A DNA stretch of 64,000 nucleotides from Bdellovibrio svalbardensis (GCF_029531655.1 NZ_JANRMI010000001.1:1099354-1163353), one strand, 5' to 3'. Shown: positions 45,998-54,789, counted from the first letter of the stretch. Notes: generated by a model from the sequence alone, not told the origin. Made by a program: numbers and translations.

Positions 45998-47403
45998 AAC
46001 CACTTCCACGGATTCAGGATCTACCCACAGAATTTCAAGCCACCATTGAGTGGTTACTTCGCGTAGAGGATTATCAGTTAGCGAAATCTTTGCTAGAGCG
46101 AGTGCTTGCCCACGGACCACAGGATAATCCGGCCCTGATGGATTATCAGGCCATGGTGCTTTATCATGGGAAGTTTTATCACGAAGCGCAGGAAGTCGCA
46201 GAGCGAACGCTCAAGTTGATTCCGGGTAATGTAAATGCGTCATACAATTTGGCGCGCTGTCAAAATGCGAGCGGCCGACCTGATCTGGCAGAACAAGCAA
46301 TGCTTCCTGTGCTGGCTGCGAACCCTCAGTGGCCTTCGGCAATTATCGATATGGCTGTGTATGTGTGTTCGCAAGGAAGATTTGACGAAGCTTATGAAAT
46401 GCTTCTTAAGGCGCAACAATCACTACCCGCCGGGCACACGGAACAAGAGATCGTCAGATTCAATTTAGGCTGGCATTTGATTCGTAAAGGAAAGTTTAAG
46501 GAAGGCATGGAATGCTTGCGCATTGGACGGAAGTTGCGCATCTGGGGAGCTTACTCGAACAACCTAGTTAAGCCTGTCTTGGAAAAGCATACGAATATTC
46601 AAGGTAAAAGAGTTGCCATCATTGGTGAGGGCGGTGCTGGTGATGAAATCATCAATGCTCGTTTTGCTCAAGTTCTTAAGGAACGTGGGGCTATTCCTAT
46701 GATGGTCACAGGGCAGAAGCTTGAGGGGATTCTATCAAACGCACGTGATATGGCGTGGGCCGGAAATAGAAAAGATCTTTCAAACATGGAGTTTGATTAC
46801 TGGGCTCCAGCGATGGACATGCCACAAATTCTAGATTTGGATTTGCATGAAATTCCGTCGGGGGCCTACTTACAAGCCTCACCAGAATATTTGAGTAAAT
46901 GGCGCACTATGATCCCGCCAAATAAGAAAATTAAAATCGGACTGCGCTGGCAGGGAAATCCTCTTTACGAAAGAGATCTTTATCGTTCCGTTCCATTCAC
47001 GGAGTTCAAAACATTTTTCGGCAATCCCAATTTTGAATTCTATTCCCTGCAAAGGGATTCCGGAGTCGAGGAGTTGGATCCTGGTTCACCGGTCAAAGAT
47101 CTTTCAGCAGAATTGAAAACCTGGGAAGATACGGCAGCGGCAATTTCTTGTTTGGATTTGGTGATTTCAAGTTGCACGTCGATCGCCCATTTGGCGGCAG
47201 CACTCGGGAAAAAGACCTGGGTTTATACTCCGATCAATCACTATTATATTTGGGCTTCTCCCGGTGAAAAGTCCGCTTGGTATCCCGATGTCACATTGTT
47301 TAAACAAACGACCTTCAAAGAATGGTCAGATTGCACAAGTCAGATGAAACCTTTGTTGGAGGCACTGGCAGCTTCCGGAAAGTCTGAACTGGTTGAGGTG
47401 TAG
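45994..47403 (+). CDS. TPR-containing GT9-like glycosyltransferase
   Basis: 469 residues, cytoplasmic. Residues about 15-180 are TPR-type helix pairs (VLYHGKFYHEAQEVAERTL, YNLARCQNASGRPDLAEQA, VCSQGRFDEAYEMLLKA). The GT-B domain starts at about 205 with VAIIGEGGAGDEIINARFAQ and continues to GLRWQGNPLYERDLYRS, the CLDLVISSCTSIAHLAAALG acceptor-to-donor region and YYIWASPGEKSAWYP. TPRs fused to a GT-B domain, as in O-GlcNAc transferase, usually present protein substrates. This supports protein glycosylation rather than polysaccharide assembly. Two bases separate it from the second RCC1 gene. Confidence 0.8.
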   Translation: MKPLPRIQDLPTEFQATIEWLLRVEDYQLAKSLLERVLAHGPQDNPALMDYQAMVLYHGKFYHEAQEVAERTLKLIPGNVNASYNLARCQNASGRPDLAEQAMLPVLAANPQWPSAIIDMAVYVCSQGRFDEAYEMLLKAQQSLPAGHTEQEIVRFNLGWHLIRKGKFKEGMECLRIGRKLRIWGAYSNNLVKPVLEKHTNIQGKRVAIIGEGGAGDEIINARFAQVLKERGAIPMMVTGQKLEGILSNARDMAWAGNRKDLSNMEFDYWAPAMDMPQILDLDLHEIPSGAYLQASPEYLSKWRTMIPPNKKIKIGLRWQGNPLYERDLYRSVPFTEFKTFFGNPNFEFYSLQRDSGVEELDPGSPVKDLSAELKTWEDTAAAISCLDLVISSCTSIAHLAAALGKKTWVYTPINHYYIWASPGEKSAWYPDVTLFKQTTFKEWSDCTSQMKPLLEALAASGKSELVEV

Positions 47404-47405
47404 AT

Positions 47406-50400
47406 ATGAACAAATCCAGAAGAACCTTTCTGATTCAAGTCATGGCTGTGTCGGGCAGCGCCTATTTTAATTATTCCAAAGCCTGGGCGGGCTTTGCTGC
47501 ACCTGGTTTTTGGAAAAAGAAAAGATCTGTCATTGGATTTTATGGCTGGGGCTATTCAGGCAATTATCAGATTGGTGATGGGACGAATATCACCAAGAGT
47601 GCTCCGGTGTTGGTTTCGACAGCTTTAAACTGGTCCGACGTTTCTCCTCAACCAAATCACGTTCTGGCTTTGTATGGCGATGGCTCGATCTGGGGATGGG
47701 GAATCAATACGTACTGTCATATGGGACAGAGTGGATTTGCAGTTGCTTCAACTCCGATCCAAGTTGGTGGAGGAAGTTTATGGACTTCGGCAACGTCAAC
47801 CGCCTTCGGTGGAATGGCTGTTAAGACCGATGGAAGTCTTTGGGGTTGGGGAGTTCAATCAGGCATGGAGCTTGGAATTTCCTTTCAACAACCGGTTCAG
47901 GTTGATTCCGGGACTCAGTGGGCGCAGGTTTGTTCAGCGGATACGTTTACGGTGGCTCGTAAGTCTGACGGAACTTTGTGGAGTTGGGGAAGTCACACCA
48001 GTGGTGAAACGGGGCAGGGACTTACAACGGGCACGGCCTTCATTCCTGTTCAAATAGGAAACTTAACCACCTGGGCGAAAATTTCTGCCAGTCTTTATCA
48101 TACCTTAGCAATCAGAACGGATGGCACCTTGTGGGCGTGGGGGGCAAATTCCGTCGGTCAGTTAGGGACTTCGGATGTAGTTGATGCATCAAGTCCGGTA
48201 CAAATCGGGACTGCAACGGATTGGAATAATGTTTTTACTGGAAGTGCGTCTGCGAGCTTTGCAATTAAGAACAATGGCACTTTGTGGTCTTGGGGCTCCA
48301 ATAGCTTTGGGCAGCTTGGGATCGGGGTGTATGGAGCGCGGTCTTCTCCAATTCAGGTAGGCAGTCTTACGACTTGGAGCAAGGTCGGAGTCGGTGGGGC
48401 TGGCTTTGCAGTAGGTCGTCTCACGGATGGAACCATTTATTCGTGGGGAATAAACACCTATGGTTACCTCGGATATGATCGGGACTACTCCAGCCCGATG
48501 CAGCTTCAAGGAAGTGGCTGGTTAAAAGTGGCATCGAACACAAATGCGTCCTATGGGATCAAGTCGGATGGAACCATTTGGTCATGGGGTAAAAATGACT
48601 TCGGCAATCTTGGCACCGGAGGTGCTACGAATCAGTATTCACCGGTGCAGATCGGGGCGCTCACTGACTGGGGGGCTGTCACTCCGGGTGCCTTTCATGC
48701 TTTGGCTATCAAAACGGATGGTGGTCTGTGGTCATGGGGCTACAACTCGAATGGTCAATTGGGGCATGGGAATATCACAAATAGAAGTTCACCTGTTCGG
48801 GTCGGAACAGATACAAACTGGAGTAAAATTGCAGCCAGCGGCTCCCATTCGCTGGCGGTGAAGACAGACGGCTCATTGTGGGTCTGGGGATATAATTTGA
48901 ATGGAGAGCTGGGTGATGGAACGGTGGTTTCACAATCCAGTCCCATTCAGCTGGGATCTGATTTGAACTGGTCGACGGTGTCCACATACGGCACCTTCAG
49001 CTTGGCATTGAAATCTAACAATACACTGTGGAGTTGGGGAACGGCGACCGCTGGACAGTTGGGTATTGGCATTGCGACTGGGACACGCTCTTCTCCAGTA
49101 CAGATTGGAACTTTATCATCGTGGTCTGCAATCTCTTGCGGGGCCGAGTATGCCTTGGCACTGCAAAGCAATGGAAGCCTTTGGGCATGGGGACATAATG
49201 TTAGTGGAGCCTTGGGGCTGGGAGATACTGCGCATCGCAGTTCACCGGTGCAAGTGGGCTCGTTGACAACATGGTCAAAAATTTGGGCAGGGACCTCTTT
49301 CAGTATGGCGCAGAAAGCAGACGGAAGTTTGTGGGTTTGGGGCGCCAATGCCTATGGGCAACACGGAAACATGTCGGGAACCAACACGAGTTCTCCGGTT
49401 CAGGTAGGGACTTGGACAAATTGGATTTCGAACGCCGTAGGGCAGAACCATTCACATGGCGTCCGCAGTGATGGCAGTCTTTGGGGGTGGGGAGGCAACT
49501 TAAACTACCAGCTAGGGTATAACGAGGTTGTGCCGAAACAGATTGGTACTGGCACGACGTGGACCGATATCGCGGTGGGAGATCATTTTGTTTTGGCCGT
49601 TCGCTCGAATAATACCGCGTATGCCTGGGGCAACGGAAGTTTGGGATGTCTTGGCGACAACGCTACCAGTAACAACAGATTCAGCCCTGTCCAAATCGGG
49701 GCCTTAAGCGATTGGAACAAAGTCTTCGCTGCTAAATCCCAAGGCATGGCGATAAAAACCACTGGAACATTATGGACGTGGGGAGTTAACACTTATGGAC
49801 AGCTGGGACATGGTGGAACCACTCCCCGCAGCTCACCTGTTCAAGTTGGGACCGATACTGATTGGCAATCTGCAACAGGATCATATTATGCGATGGCGAT
49901 GTTGAAAACCAACGGAACCCTTTGGGCGGCAGGAACGAATGATTACGCAGGAGTGGGAATTGTTTATTCAAGTCCTGTGCAAATTGGAACAGCAACGAAT
50001 TGGGCTAAGATTGCAAGCAGCGCTGGCAACGCCGGCGCCTCCGCAAGCTTCTCCATCGGCCTTAAAACCGATGGAACCCTGTGGAGTTGGGGCGCCAACG
50101 GTAATGGACAACTTGCGAGTGGGTCCATAGCGGCTAAGATCACCCCTGTTCAAGTGGGTACTGATACGACGTGGAGTAAAATAAGTGTGAGTCGCACGGG
50201 CGCCTTCTGCCATGCCATCAAGAACAATGGAACTTTGTGGGGTTGGGGTTATAACTTTGGTGGCAGTTTAGGCGATGGAACGTTAGTCAGTAAATCATCT
50301 CCAGTTCAGATTGGCTTGGATACAAATTGGGCGAGTGTGAAACAGGGGAGTTCTTTTACGGTTGGTTTGAAATCAGACGGGACTTTGTGGACTTGGGGGT

Positions 50401-50678
50401 ACAACTCTGATGGTCAATTGGGTGATGGAACGGTTCTGACCCGATCATCACCAGTTCAGATCGGTTCGGGCACGAATTGGTCCGTGATTGCAGCAGGAAA
50501 CGCAAGCAGCTACGCACTCAAATCAAATGGCACGCTTTGGTCATGGGGAAACTATGTCCAAGGAGTCTTGGGGGACAACTCTTCGGTAAAAAGATCTTCT
50601 CCAGTGCAGGTGGGCTCATCTGTCAATTGGACGAAAATCTTTGCAGCAGATTTAACGACTTTTGGAGTTCGTGAGTAG
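47406..50678 (+). CDS. RCC1-repeat secreted protein with 21 repeats (copy 2)
   Basis: 1,090 residues. The N-terminus SRRTFLIQVMAVSGSAYFNY with AAPGFWKKK matches copy 1. I again count 21 W-G repeats, with short blades at repeats 3 (ELGISFQQPVQV), 7 (YLGYDRDYSSPMQL), 14 (QLGYNEVVPKQIG) and 17 (GVGIVYSSPVQIG), the same positions as in copy 1. The architecture was therefore fixed before the two genes diverged. It is the last gene of the plus-strand operon, directly following the TPR-glycosyltransferase. Function is unknown; the propellers may bind a prey, surface or fibre partner. Confidence 0.85.
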   Translation: MNKSRRTFLIQVMAVSGSAYFNYSKAWAGFAAPGFWKKKRSVIGFYGWGYSGNYQIGDGTNITKSAPVLVSTALNWSDVSPQPNHVLALYGDGSIWGWGINTYCHMGQSGFAVASTPIQVGGGSLWTSATSTAFGGMAVKTDGSLWGWGVQSGMELGISFQQPVQVDSGTQWAQVCSADTFTVARKSDGTLWSWGSHTSGETGQGLTTGTAFIPVQIGNLTTWAKISASLYHTLAIRTDGTLWAWGANSVGQLGTSDVVDASSPVQIGTATDWNNVFTGSASASFAIKNNGTLWSWGSNSFGQLGIGVYGARSSPIQVGSLTTWSKVGVGGAGFAVGRLTDGTIYSWGINTYGYLGYDRDYSSPMQLQGSGWLKVASNTNASYGIKSDGTIWSWGKNDFGNLGTGGATNQYSPVQIGALTDWGAVTPGAFHALAIKTDGGLWSWGYNSNGQLGHGNITNRSSPVRVGTDTNWSKIAASGSHSLAVKTDGSLWVWGYNLNGELGDGTVVSQSSPIQLGSDLNWSTVSTYGTFSLALKSNNTLWSWGTATAGQLGIGIATGTRSSPVQIGTLSSWSAISCGAEYALALQSNGSLWAWGHNVSGALGLGDTAHRSSPVQVGSLTTWSKIWAGTSFSMAQKADGSLWVWGANAYGQHGNMSGTNTSSPVQVGTWTNWISNAVGQNHSHGVRSDGSLWGWGGNLNYQLGYNEVVPKQIGTGTTWTDIAVGDHFVLAVRSNNTAYAWGNGSLGCLGDNATSNNRFSPVQIGALSDWNKVFAAKSQGMAIKTTGTLWTWGVNTYGQLGHGGTTPRSSPVQVGTDTDWQSATGSYYAMAMLKTNGTLWAAGTNDYAGVGIVYSSPVQIGTATNWAKIASSAGNAGASASFSIGLKTDGTLWSWGANGNGQLASGSIAAKITPVQVGTDTTWSKISVSRTGAFCHAIKNNGTLWGWGYNFGGSLGDGTLVSKSSPVQIGLDTNWASVKQGSSFTVGLKSDGTLWTWGYNSDGQLGDGTVLTRSSPVQIGSGTNWSVIAAGNASSYALKSNGTLWSWGNYVQGVLGDNSSVKRSSPVQVGSSVNWTKIFAADLTTFGVRE

Positions 50679-50705
50679 TTCGAAAGTTACTTGTGGATTA
50701 GGGCT

Positions 50706-50728
50706 AGAGCGCAATTCCGCGCTCTGGT
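50706..50728. terminator. Bidirectional hairpin terminator
   Basis: AGAGCGC, short loop, GCGCTCT between the convergent ends of the RCC1 gene at 47406 and the solute-binding protein gene at 50732, followed by a T-rich stretch on the plus strand. Confidence 0.7.
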
Positions 50729-50731
50729 TCT

Positions 50732-51454
50732 TTAGCGATACTTTTGAAAGATCTTATCCAAAGTGCCGTCGCTCTTGATTTGATCGATGGCTTTGTTGAG
50801 GTCTTTCAATTTCAATTCAGAACCTTTGCGCACCCAGCAGCGCACGGCGATTTCTTCGACAACAAAACCAGCGCGATTGATTTTGGATTTCGGATGATTG
50901 CGAAGGTAATAGGCAAGATGATGATTGTCGACCAAGGCATATTGGTAGCGATCACTTTCAAGTTTTAATAAATTGGCTTCTTCATTGGTCGCATCATCGC
51001 GAATCAACTCTTTGGAATCAAACTTACTTTGTACGGTGGGATAATTGTATCTGAGTACTGTGCCGACTCTGGCGCCCTCAATGGCTTTCAAAGATTTTAC
51101 CGGACCGGTGTTTGAGACGATCATATTGTTGACGACGAAAAGAGCATGCGACCATTGGAACTTTTCAGAAGAAGTTCCCGCCCAAGTTGGGGTGGTGTAG
51201 CAGTTAAAATCAATGAGGTCTTTTTCGTAATATTCGCGAATTCTAAATTTGGGAAGGATCAGAATTTCAATTTTTTGATTTAATTTTTTTTCGATAGCGT
51301 GAAGGTAATCAGGAATAATGCCATCTTCATTTTTTTTATCGGCGAAATACCAAGGGGGCGACATGTTTTCACCAATAGCAGTCTTGATCGGAGCTGCCTT
51401 GGCACTCATGCCGATGAGGAAAGTTAGAATTGCTGTAGAACAGACTTTAAACAA
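50732..51454 (-). CDS. Periplasmic solute-binding protein, family 3 (Cys-pair type, copy 1)
   Basis: 240 residues if the TTG at 51454 is the start. That codon follows a GAGG site and gives a clean signal peptide (LFKVCSTAILTFLIGMSAKA, with the first residue read as Met). The GTG at 51472 adds six residues including an unfavourable Glu. It is a clear paralogue of the protein at 58691: both share ILPKFRIRE/VLPKFRIRE, the NCYTT segment, GPVKS, VGTVLRY and RCWVRKGS. The two shared cysteines may form a disulfide. There is no transporter gene beside it. Confidence 0.78.
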   Translation of the reverse strand: MFKVCSTAILTFLIGMSAKAAPIKTAIGENMSPPWYFADKKNEDGIIPDYLHAIEKKLNQKIEILILPKFRIREYYEKDLIDFNCYTTPTWAGTSSEKFQWSHALFVVNNMIVSNTGPVKSLKAIEGARVGTVLRYNYPTVQSKFDSKELIRDDATNEEANLLKLESDRYQYALVDNHHLAYYLRNHPKSKINRAGFVVEEIAVRCWVRKGSELKLKDLNKAIDQIKSDGTLDKIFQKYR

Positions 51455-51513
51455 AACCACCTCATTTAGCACTGCCAGTAAATCAAACTAGCAGTGCCTT
51501 AATCATATCCCGA

Positions 51514-51768
51514 TTACTTCGGTTGGCAAGTTGCCGTGTAAAGGACGTGGTTGAAACGACCCGATTTGATCGCCAAGCATTTCATGTTTTTTTCAGAACA
51601 GTTTTCGCGAACATAAACCTGGCCCTCGGTCGTTTGACCCATGACATTGTTTTGGTCACACCAAGAAATGAAGTCAACTTGGTAGTCGTCATTGTAGCTG
51701 CTATCAACGCCGTAAGCGGCAAAAGCAGGGCTGGCAGAAAGAACAAGAGCGAAGATTACTGATTTCAT
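51514..51768 (-). CDS. Small secreted four-cysteine protein
   Basis: 84 residues. The ATG at 51768 follows TAGGAG and begins a signal peptide (MKSVIFALVLSASPAFA). The 67-residue mature protein has four cysteines (SWCD, ENCS, MKCL, TATCQ), suggesting two disulfides and a compact extracytoplasmic fold. I recognise no family. It is divergent from the metallopeptidase gene at 51948. Confidence 0.7.
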   Translation of the reverse strand: MKSVIFALVLSASPAFAAYGVDSSYNDDYQVDFISWCDQNNVMGQTTEGQVYVRENCSEKNMKCLAIKSGRFNHVLYTATCQPK

Positions 51769-51947
51769 AGATTCTCCTAATTGAAGCTTTAGATCAAAGT
51801 GGAAGGGGAATACCACGAGGCTTCTGGCAGCTCAAGGGACTCTGAAAATATGACTTGGAGGCTTCAGGTGAGTTCAAATTTGTTAATGAGCATGTCCCGG
51901 CGGCACGGGGGTTGCTGAGTAAGTTGTATTCAATCTTGGAGGCTCTC

Positions 51948-52790
51948 GTGAAAGCAAAACTGACCATTCTTTTTACACTCGTCAGCCTTCTGGTGGGCCT
52001 CACGGCTTCTGCCAAAGAGATCAATAGCGCCTTGGATGTCATGACCTTCGAAGACAGCTTCACCTGCCAGGATAAGTTCCCCCATCACAGTTTCTGTGAG
52101 GCCGTGGAATTCAAGCCCTGGAGTGCCGCCGACAAAGAGATCGTGAGCCGTTATCTTCAAAATATCAACGATCCTCGGTTGAAGTTCCTGCTTCAGACTA
52201 TCCAGGAAAAAGGTATCACCAAACTCCACCGCGTGGGCTACACCTCCAGCTGGAGCAACAATATGGCGCAAAGACGGGTGGAGTTTCATAGAACTGCGGA
52301 AAAGGCTATTTTGTGGGTCAATCCCGTCACTCATGTCATTGGCTTTACCGACGCCTTCTTTAACGGAACTCCGTTTGTGGATCCCTATGCGAAAGTGGAG
52401 CGTAAGCAGCTCAACGTTTTTCATGAGCTCGTGCATGTTTACGATATAGCTTTGAATCATATCTCTACTGAGGATGGATTCAAAAAGGCCGCAGGCTGGG
52501 AGTGGAATGGGAAAGAGTTCGTGATTCATGGCGTGGACTATAATCAAGTGAAGGCCGACTTTAGCGCTATTCTGGCCTTGGTTAAAAACAAACAGAGTGC
52601 CCTGGCTTATGCTCAAGATCGTGAAAGAGGTCGCACCTATGGCTTCCCAACTGTTTATGGCATGACCAATTCTCACGAGTCCTTTGCCGAAGTCATTACT
52701 TACTATATTTTTGATCCCACGGCGGAAAGCTACTACTCCAAAGAGCTGACGGAATATGTGAAAGAGGTTTTAAAAGTTGATGGCAGATAG
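51948..52790 (+). CDS. Secreted HExxH zinc metallopeptidase-like protein
   Basis: 280 residues from the GTG at 51948, which follows a strong TTGGAGG site and starts a signal peptide (VKAKLTILFTLVSLLVGLTASA, first residue Met). The zinc motif HELVH gives His159, Glu160 and His163. A downstream NSHESFAEVITYY segment offers Glu247 as the third ligand, the pattern of gluzincin-type peptidases. I do not recognise the exact family. It is likely to be a periplasmic or secreted protease. Predators export many hydrolases, so a role in prey digestion is possible but unproven. Confidence 0.75.
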   Translation: MKAKLTILFTLVSLLVGLTASAKEINSALDVMTFEDSFTCQDKFPHHSFCEAVEFKPWSAADKEIVSRYLQNINDPRLKFLLQTIQEKGITKLHRVGYTSSWSNNMAQRRVEFHRTAEKAILWVNPVTHVIGFTDAFFNGTPFVDPYAKVERKQLNVFHELVHVYDIALNHISTEDGFKKAAGWEWNGKEFVIHGVDYNQVKADFSAILALVKNKQSALAYAQDRERGRTYGFPTVYGMTNSHESFAEVITYYIFDPTAESYYSKELTEYVKEVLKVDGR

Positions 52791-52813
52791 TGGCTATATT
52801 GGCGAGCCACACC
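52790..52813. promoter_or_regulatory. Inverted repeat GTGGCT-N9-AGCCAC
   Basis: Arms at 52790-52795 and 52805-52810 with a 9-base spacer, matching the sites at 29275 and 29383. It lies right after the metallopeptidase stop and 140 bases before the secreted-protein gene at 52950. Confidence 0.45.
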
Positions 52814-52949
52814 TTCTTTGTGCTCGCCACACTGTCCAGATTTTTATCATTCAGGTCTCTTTTTCATGAGAGAGAGAGAAATTCCAAGAGAATTCATTTC
52901 AGTGCTATAACGGCTTCCGAAAGTTTAATTTTTAAATCCGGAGGCCTTT

Positions 52950-53270
52950 GTGAAATCCTTTATTATTATGGGTATGATGACTTTGTCTATGTCTGCGAAT
53001 GCGGCTTCTTTGAAGTCTTTGGTTTGTGAAAATGCGGACTTTAAAGTTCAAGTTGAAGTGTCGGCAGAAAAAAATGAACCGGCTATCGTAGCTTGGTCTG
53101 TTGATAACAAAGCCACTGAAGAAACTGAAAATTTCATGGGCTATCTTTTTACAGCAAGCGGTGACCTGAAACAGTTCTCTTCTACAGATTTGGGCAGCGA
53201 CCTTGAGGTCGACGGTGCAACTGCAACGTTGACTGTGGAAGACTATAGCACGCAACTTAGCTGCAAATAA
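52950..53270 (+). CDS. Small secreted protein of unknown function
   Basis: 106 residues. The GTG start at 52950 follows a GGAGG site and begins a signal peptide (residues 1-19, ending SANAAS). The mature part is acidic and beta-rich by pattern, with two cysteines (LVCEN and the terminal LSCK) that could close a single disulfide. The general layout resembles the secreted proteins at 10687 and 51514, but I see no shared motif. A TGTGGCT-type palindrome lies upstream. Confidence 0.7.
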   Translation: MKSFIIMGMMTLSMSANAASLKSLVCENADFKVQVEVSAEKNEPAIVAWSVDNKATEETENFMGYLFTASGDLKQFSSTDLGSDLEVDGATATLTVEDYSTQLSCK

Positions 53271-53291
53271 TTTTCCGCACACCAAAAAATA

Positions 53292-53411
53292 TCATTTCTT
53301 GTTTTGCGAGCTGGAACTTCCGGATCCCCCGGCAGTTCCTCCTCCGCTGGCGAACAACTGCCTCGAACCCATCAGTGAAATAAGAATGACAGCGATGATC
53401 ATTTTTTTCAT
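53292..53411 (-). CDS. 39-residue secreted Gly/Ser-rich peptide, coupled to the regulator gene
   Basis: A short frame starting at the ATG at 53411, whose ATGA overlaps the stop of the regulator at 53408, so it can be translated by reinitiation. Residues 1-21 look like a signal peptide (MKKMIIAVILISLMGSRQLF). The mature remainder is only about 18 residues, nearly all Gly, Ser and Thr, ending QNKK. The overlap and the good signal peptide argue that it is real. Possible roles are a signalling or matrix peptide; I cannot assign one. Confidence 0.5.
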   Translation of the reverse strand: MKKMIIAVILISLMGSRQLFASGGGTAGGSGSSSSQNKK

Positions 53412-54178
53412 GATGAAGGCTCCCGAAGAGTATCAATCACACTAAACATAAATACCGGAAGAGTACCTCGCGACGAGGGATCTTGCAGAAGTTCGATCCG
53501 TTCGCGGAAAGCGCGCTCTTCAATTTCAATCCATTTTCTGTAAGTTAATTCATTCACCGATTCAAAGAAAAGCCCCATATAGTTGGCGTAGTTTTCATCT
53601 GTTCGTGACGGCTTGGAGTACCTTTCCGTTAATCTGATTCCCACAGATTTGATGGACTTGGCCGAGAACGGCGCGCGGTTTTCACCCAGCCCGTACTGTC
53701 CATTGCCAAGTTGTCGCAGCACGTTCATTTGCAACATCTTATGCAGGATCTCTTCGCCGTAAACGCCGAAGCGGTGTTTTACAAAGCGTAAATCGAAAGG
53801 TTGTGTTTCTGCTAAGACATAGAGCTCGGCAAAACAAGAGTCTTTCAGAATCTCCTTTTCAATATCGAGATTGTACTTATGCAATGGTGAGGTTTTAAGC
53901 TGAGGGTCTGATTTCTGCAGCTTATCTCTGATCGCGGGGGGGGCGTTGCGTACCAAAGAGCTTAGATCAGTGGTTTCGAGTAAGCTCGAGTACAGCTTGT
54001 ACAAAGTTTGATATCCCGGTCTGTGGGTTTTATCCAAGAGGCGCTTGAGTGTTTTGGTGTGAATGTTTGAGCGGGAAGAAAGCATATTCAATGCTTTTCG
54101 TGGGTCTTTATAGCGACCCACGAAAACATCGATATCCTGTCGAACCTGATCTTGAAGCTCTGAAGTGTTTGCTTCCAT
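53408..54178 (-). CDS. Putative helix-turn-helix regulator, distant TIGR02147-like
   Basis: 256 residues with an AAGGTGG site before the ATG at 54178. It is cytoplasmic, with an N-terminal helix-turn-helix-like segment (SRSNIHTKTLKRLLDKTHRPGY) and a second, winged-helix-like region around residues 120-165 (FVKHRFGVYGEEILHKMLQM, VLRQLGNGQYGL). This two-part layout is like that of the three TIGR02147-type regulators in the window, but their PFExRD signature is missing. It is coupled to the 39-residue peptide at 53292. Confidence 0.55.
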   Translation of the reverse strand: MEANTSELQDQVRQDIDVFVGRYKDPRKALNMLSSRSNIHTKTLKRLLDKTHRPGYQTLYKLYSSLLETTDLSSLVRNAPPAIRDKLQKSDPQLKTSPLHKYNLDIEKEILKDSCFAELYVLAETQPFDLRFVKHRFGVYGEEILHKMLQMNVLRQLGNGQYGLGENRAPFSAKSIKSVGIRLTERYSKPSRTDENYANYMGLFFESVNELTYRKWIEIEERAFRERIELLQDPSSRGTLPVFMFSVIDTLREPSS

Positions 54179-54241
54179 TTGCCACCTTGTTGGATATCAC
54201 CATCCTTAGTGCGACAGAATTTTGAAAGCAAATGATCTTCG

Positions 54242-54299
54242 TGCAACGATGAGGCTCGTGGAGTGAGCCTTACTGCAGGTCGCTAAGGCTTGCGTTGCA
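54242..54299. other. Nested inverted repeats downstream of 54304
   Basis: The outer arms TGCAACG/CGTTGCA enclose an inner AGGCT-N9-AGCCT. The region lies just after the stop of the secreted-protein gene and upstream of the regulator. It may be a terminator or a weak relative of the TGTGGCT sites. Confidence 0.3.
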
Positions 54300-54303
54300 A
54301 TCC

Positions 54304-54789
54304 TTAGTTTGGCTGTGGATTCACTTGGCAGTTAGGAACAGTGTATGGTTTTTTGAACAAGAATTTTTCACTGTCATTGCGTGGTCCCCAAAGAGCGACA
54401 TCAATATTCACAGTCATTGGGTAAGTACCAGAGATGACTTTATCTTTGCAGACTTCACGATTGCGGCCGATATAAGTGCAATCAGAAACAGTGCGAGTAT
54501 AGTGGATCGGCGTATAAAGATATTTGTAACCAAGGACGATTTCTTTAGATTGGTTTTTTCCAATATAGACCGTTTTGGTTTGTTTCAAAGGTTTCATGGT
54601 TCTTAGCATCTCACCATCTTTACATACAAAAGTGTAAGCAATCGCGTGACCCATGAAAACCACAGGGGGCTCGATTTTTAAGTGGGTATCGGCATTAAGT
54701 TCTTCCCAAGACATGTCTGGGGAGTACGTTTTTGCAGAAGAAATGGATGCGCTCAAAGCAACGATCAACAGGATAAATAAGTTTTTCAT
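54304..54789 (-). CDS. Secreted protein of unknown function
   Basis: 161 residues. AAAGGAGAT precedes the ATG at 54789 and a signal peptide follows (MKNLFILLIVALSASISSA). The mature part has four cysteines (FVCKD, SDCTY, EVCKD, PNCQV) and beta-type segments, ending in a Pro/Asn-rich tail. It is probably periplasmic or secreted. I recognise no domain. Confidence 0.68.
   Translation of the reverse strand: MKNLFILLIVALSASISSAKTYSPDMSWEELNADTHLKIEPPVVFMGHAIAYTFVCKDGEMLRTMKPLKQTKTVYIGKNQSKEIVLGYKYLYTPIHYTRTVSDCTYIGRNREVCKDKVISGTYPMTVNIDVALWGPRNDSEKFLFKKPYTVPNCQVNPQPN

Noticed and set aside
51930..52676. 248-codon minus-strand frame opposite the metallopeptidase
   Set aside because: The plus-strand frame has a strong ribosome site, a signal peptide and an HELVH motif. 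The antisense frame has none.
52790..53029. 79-codon plus-strand frame starting at the metallopeptidase stop
   Set aside because: It contains the palindrome region and overlaps the better-supported secreted protein at 52950 in another frame.
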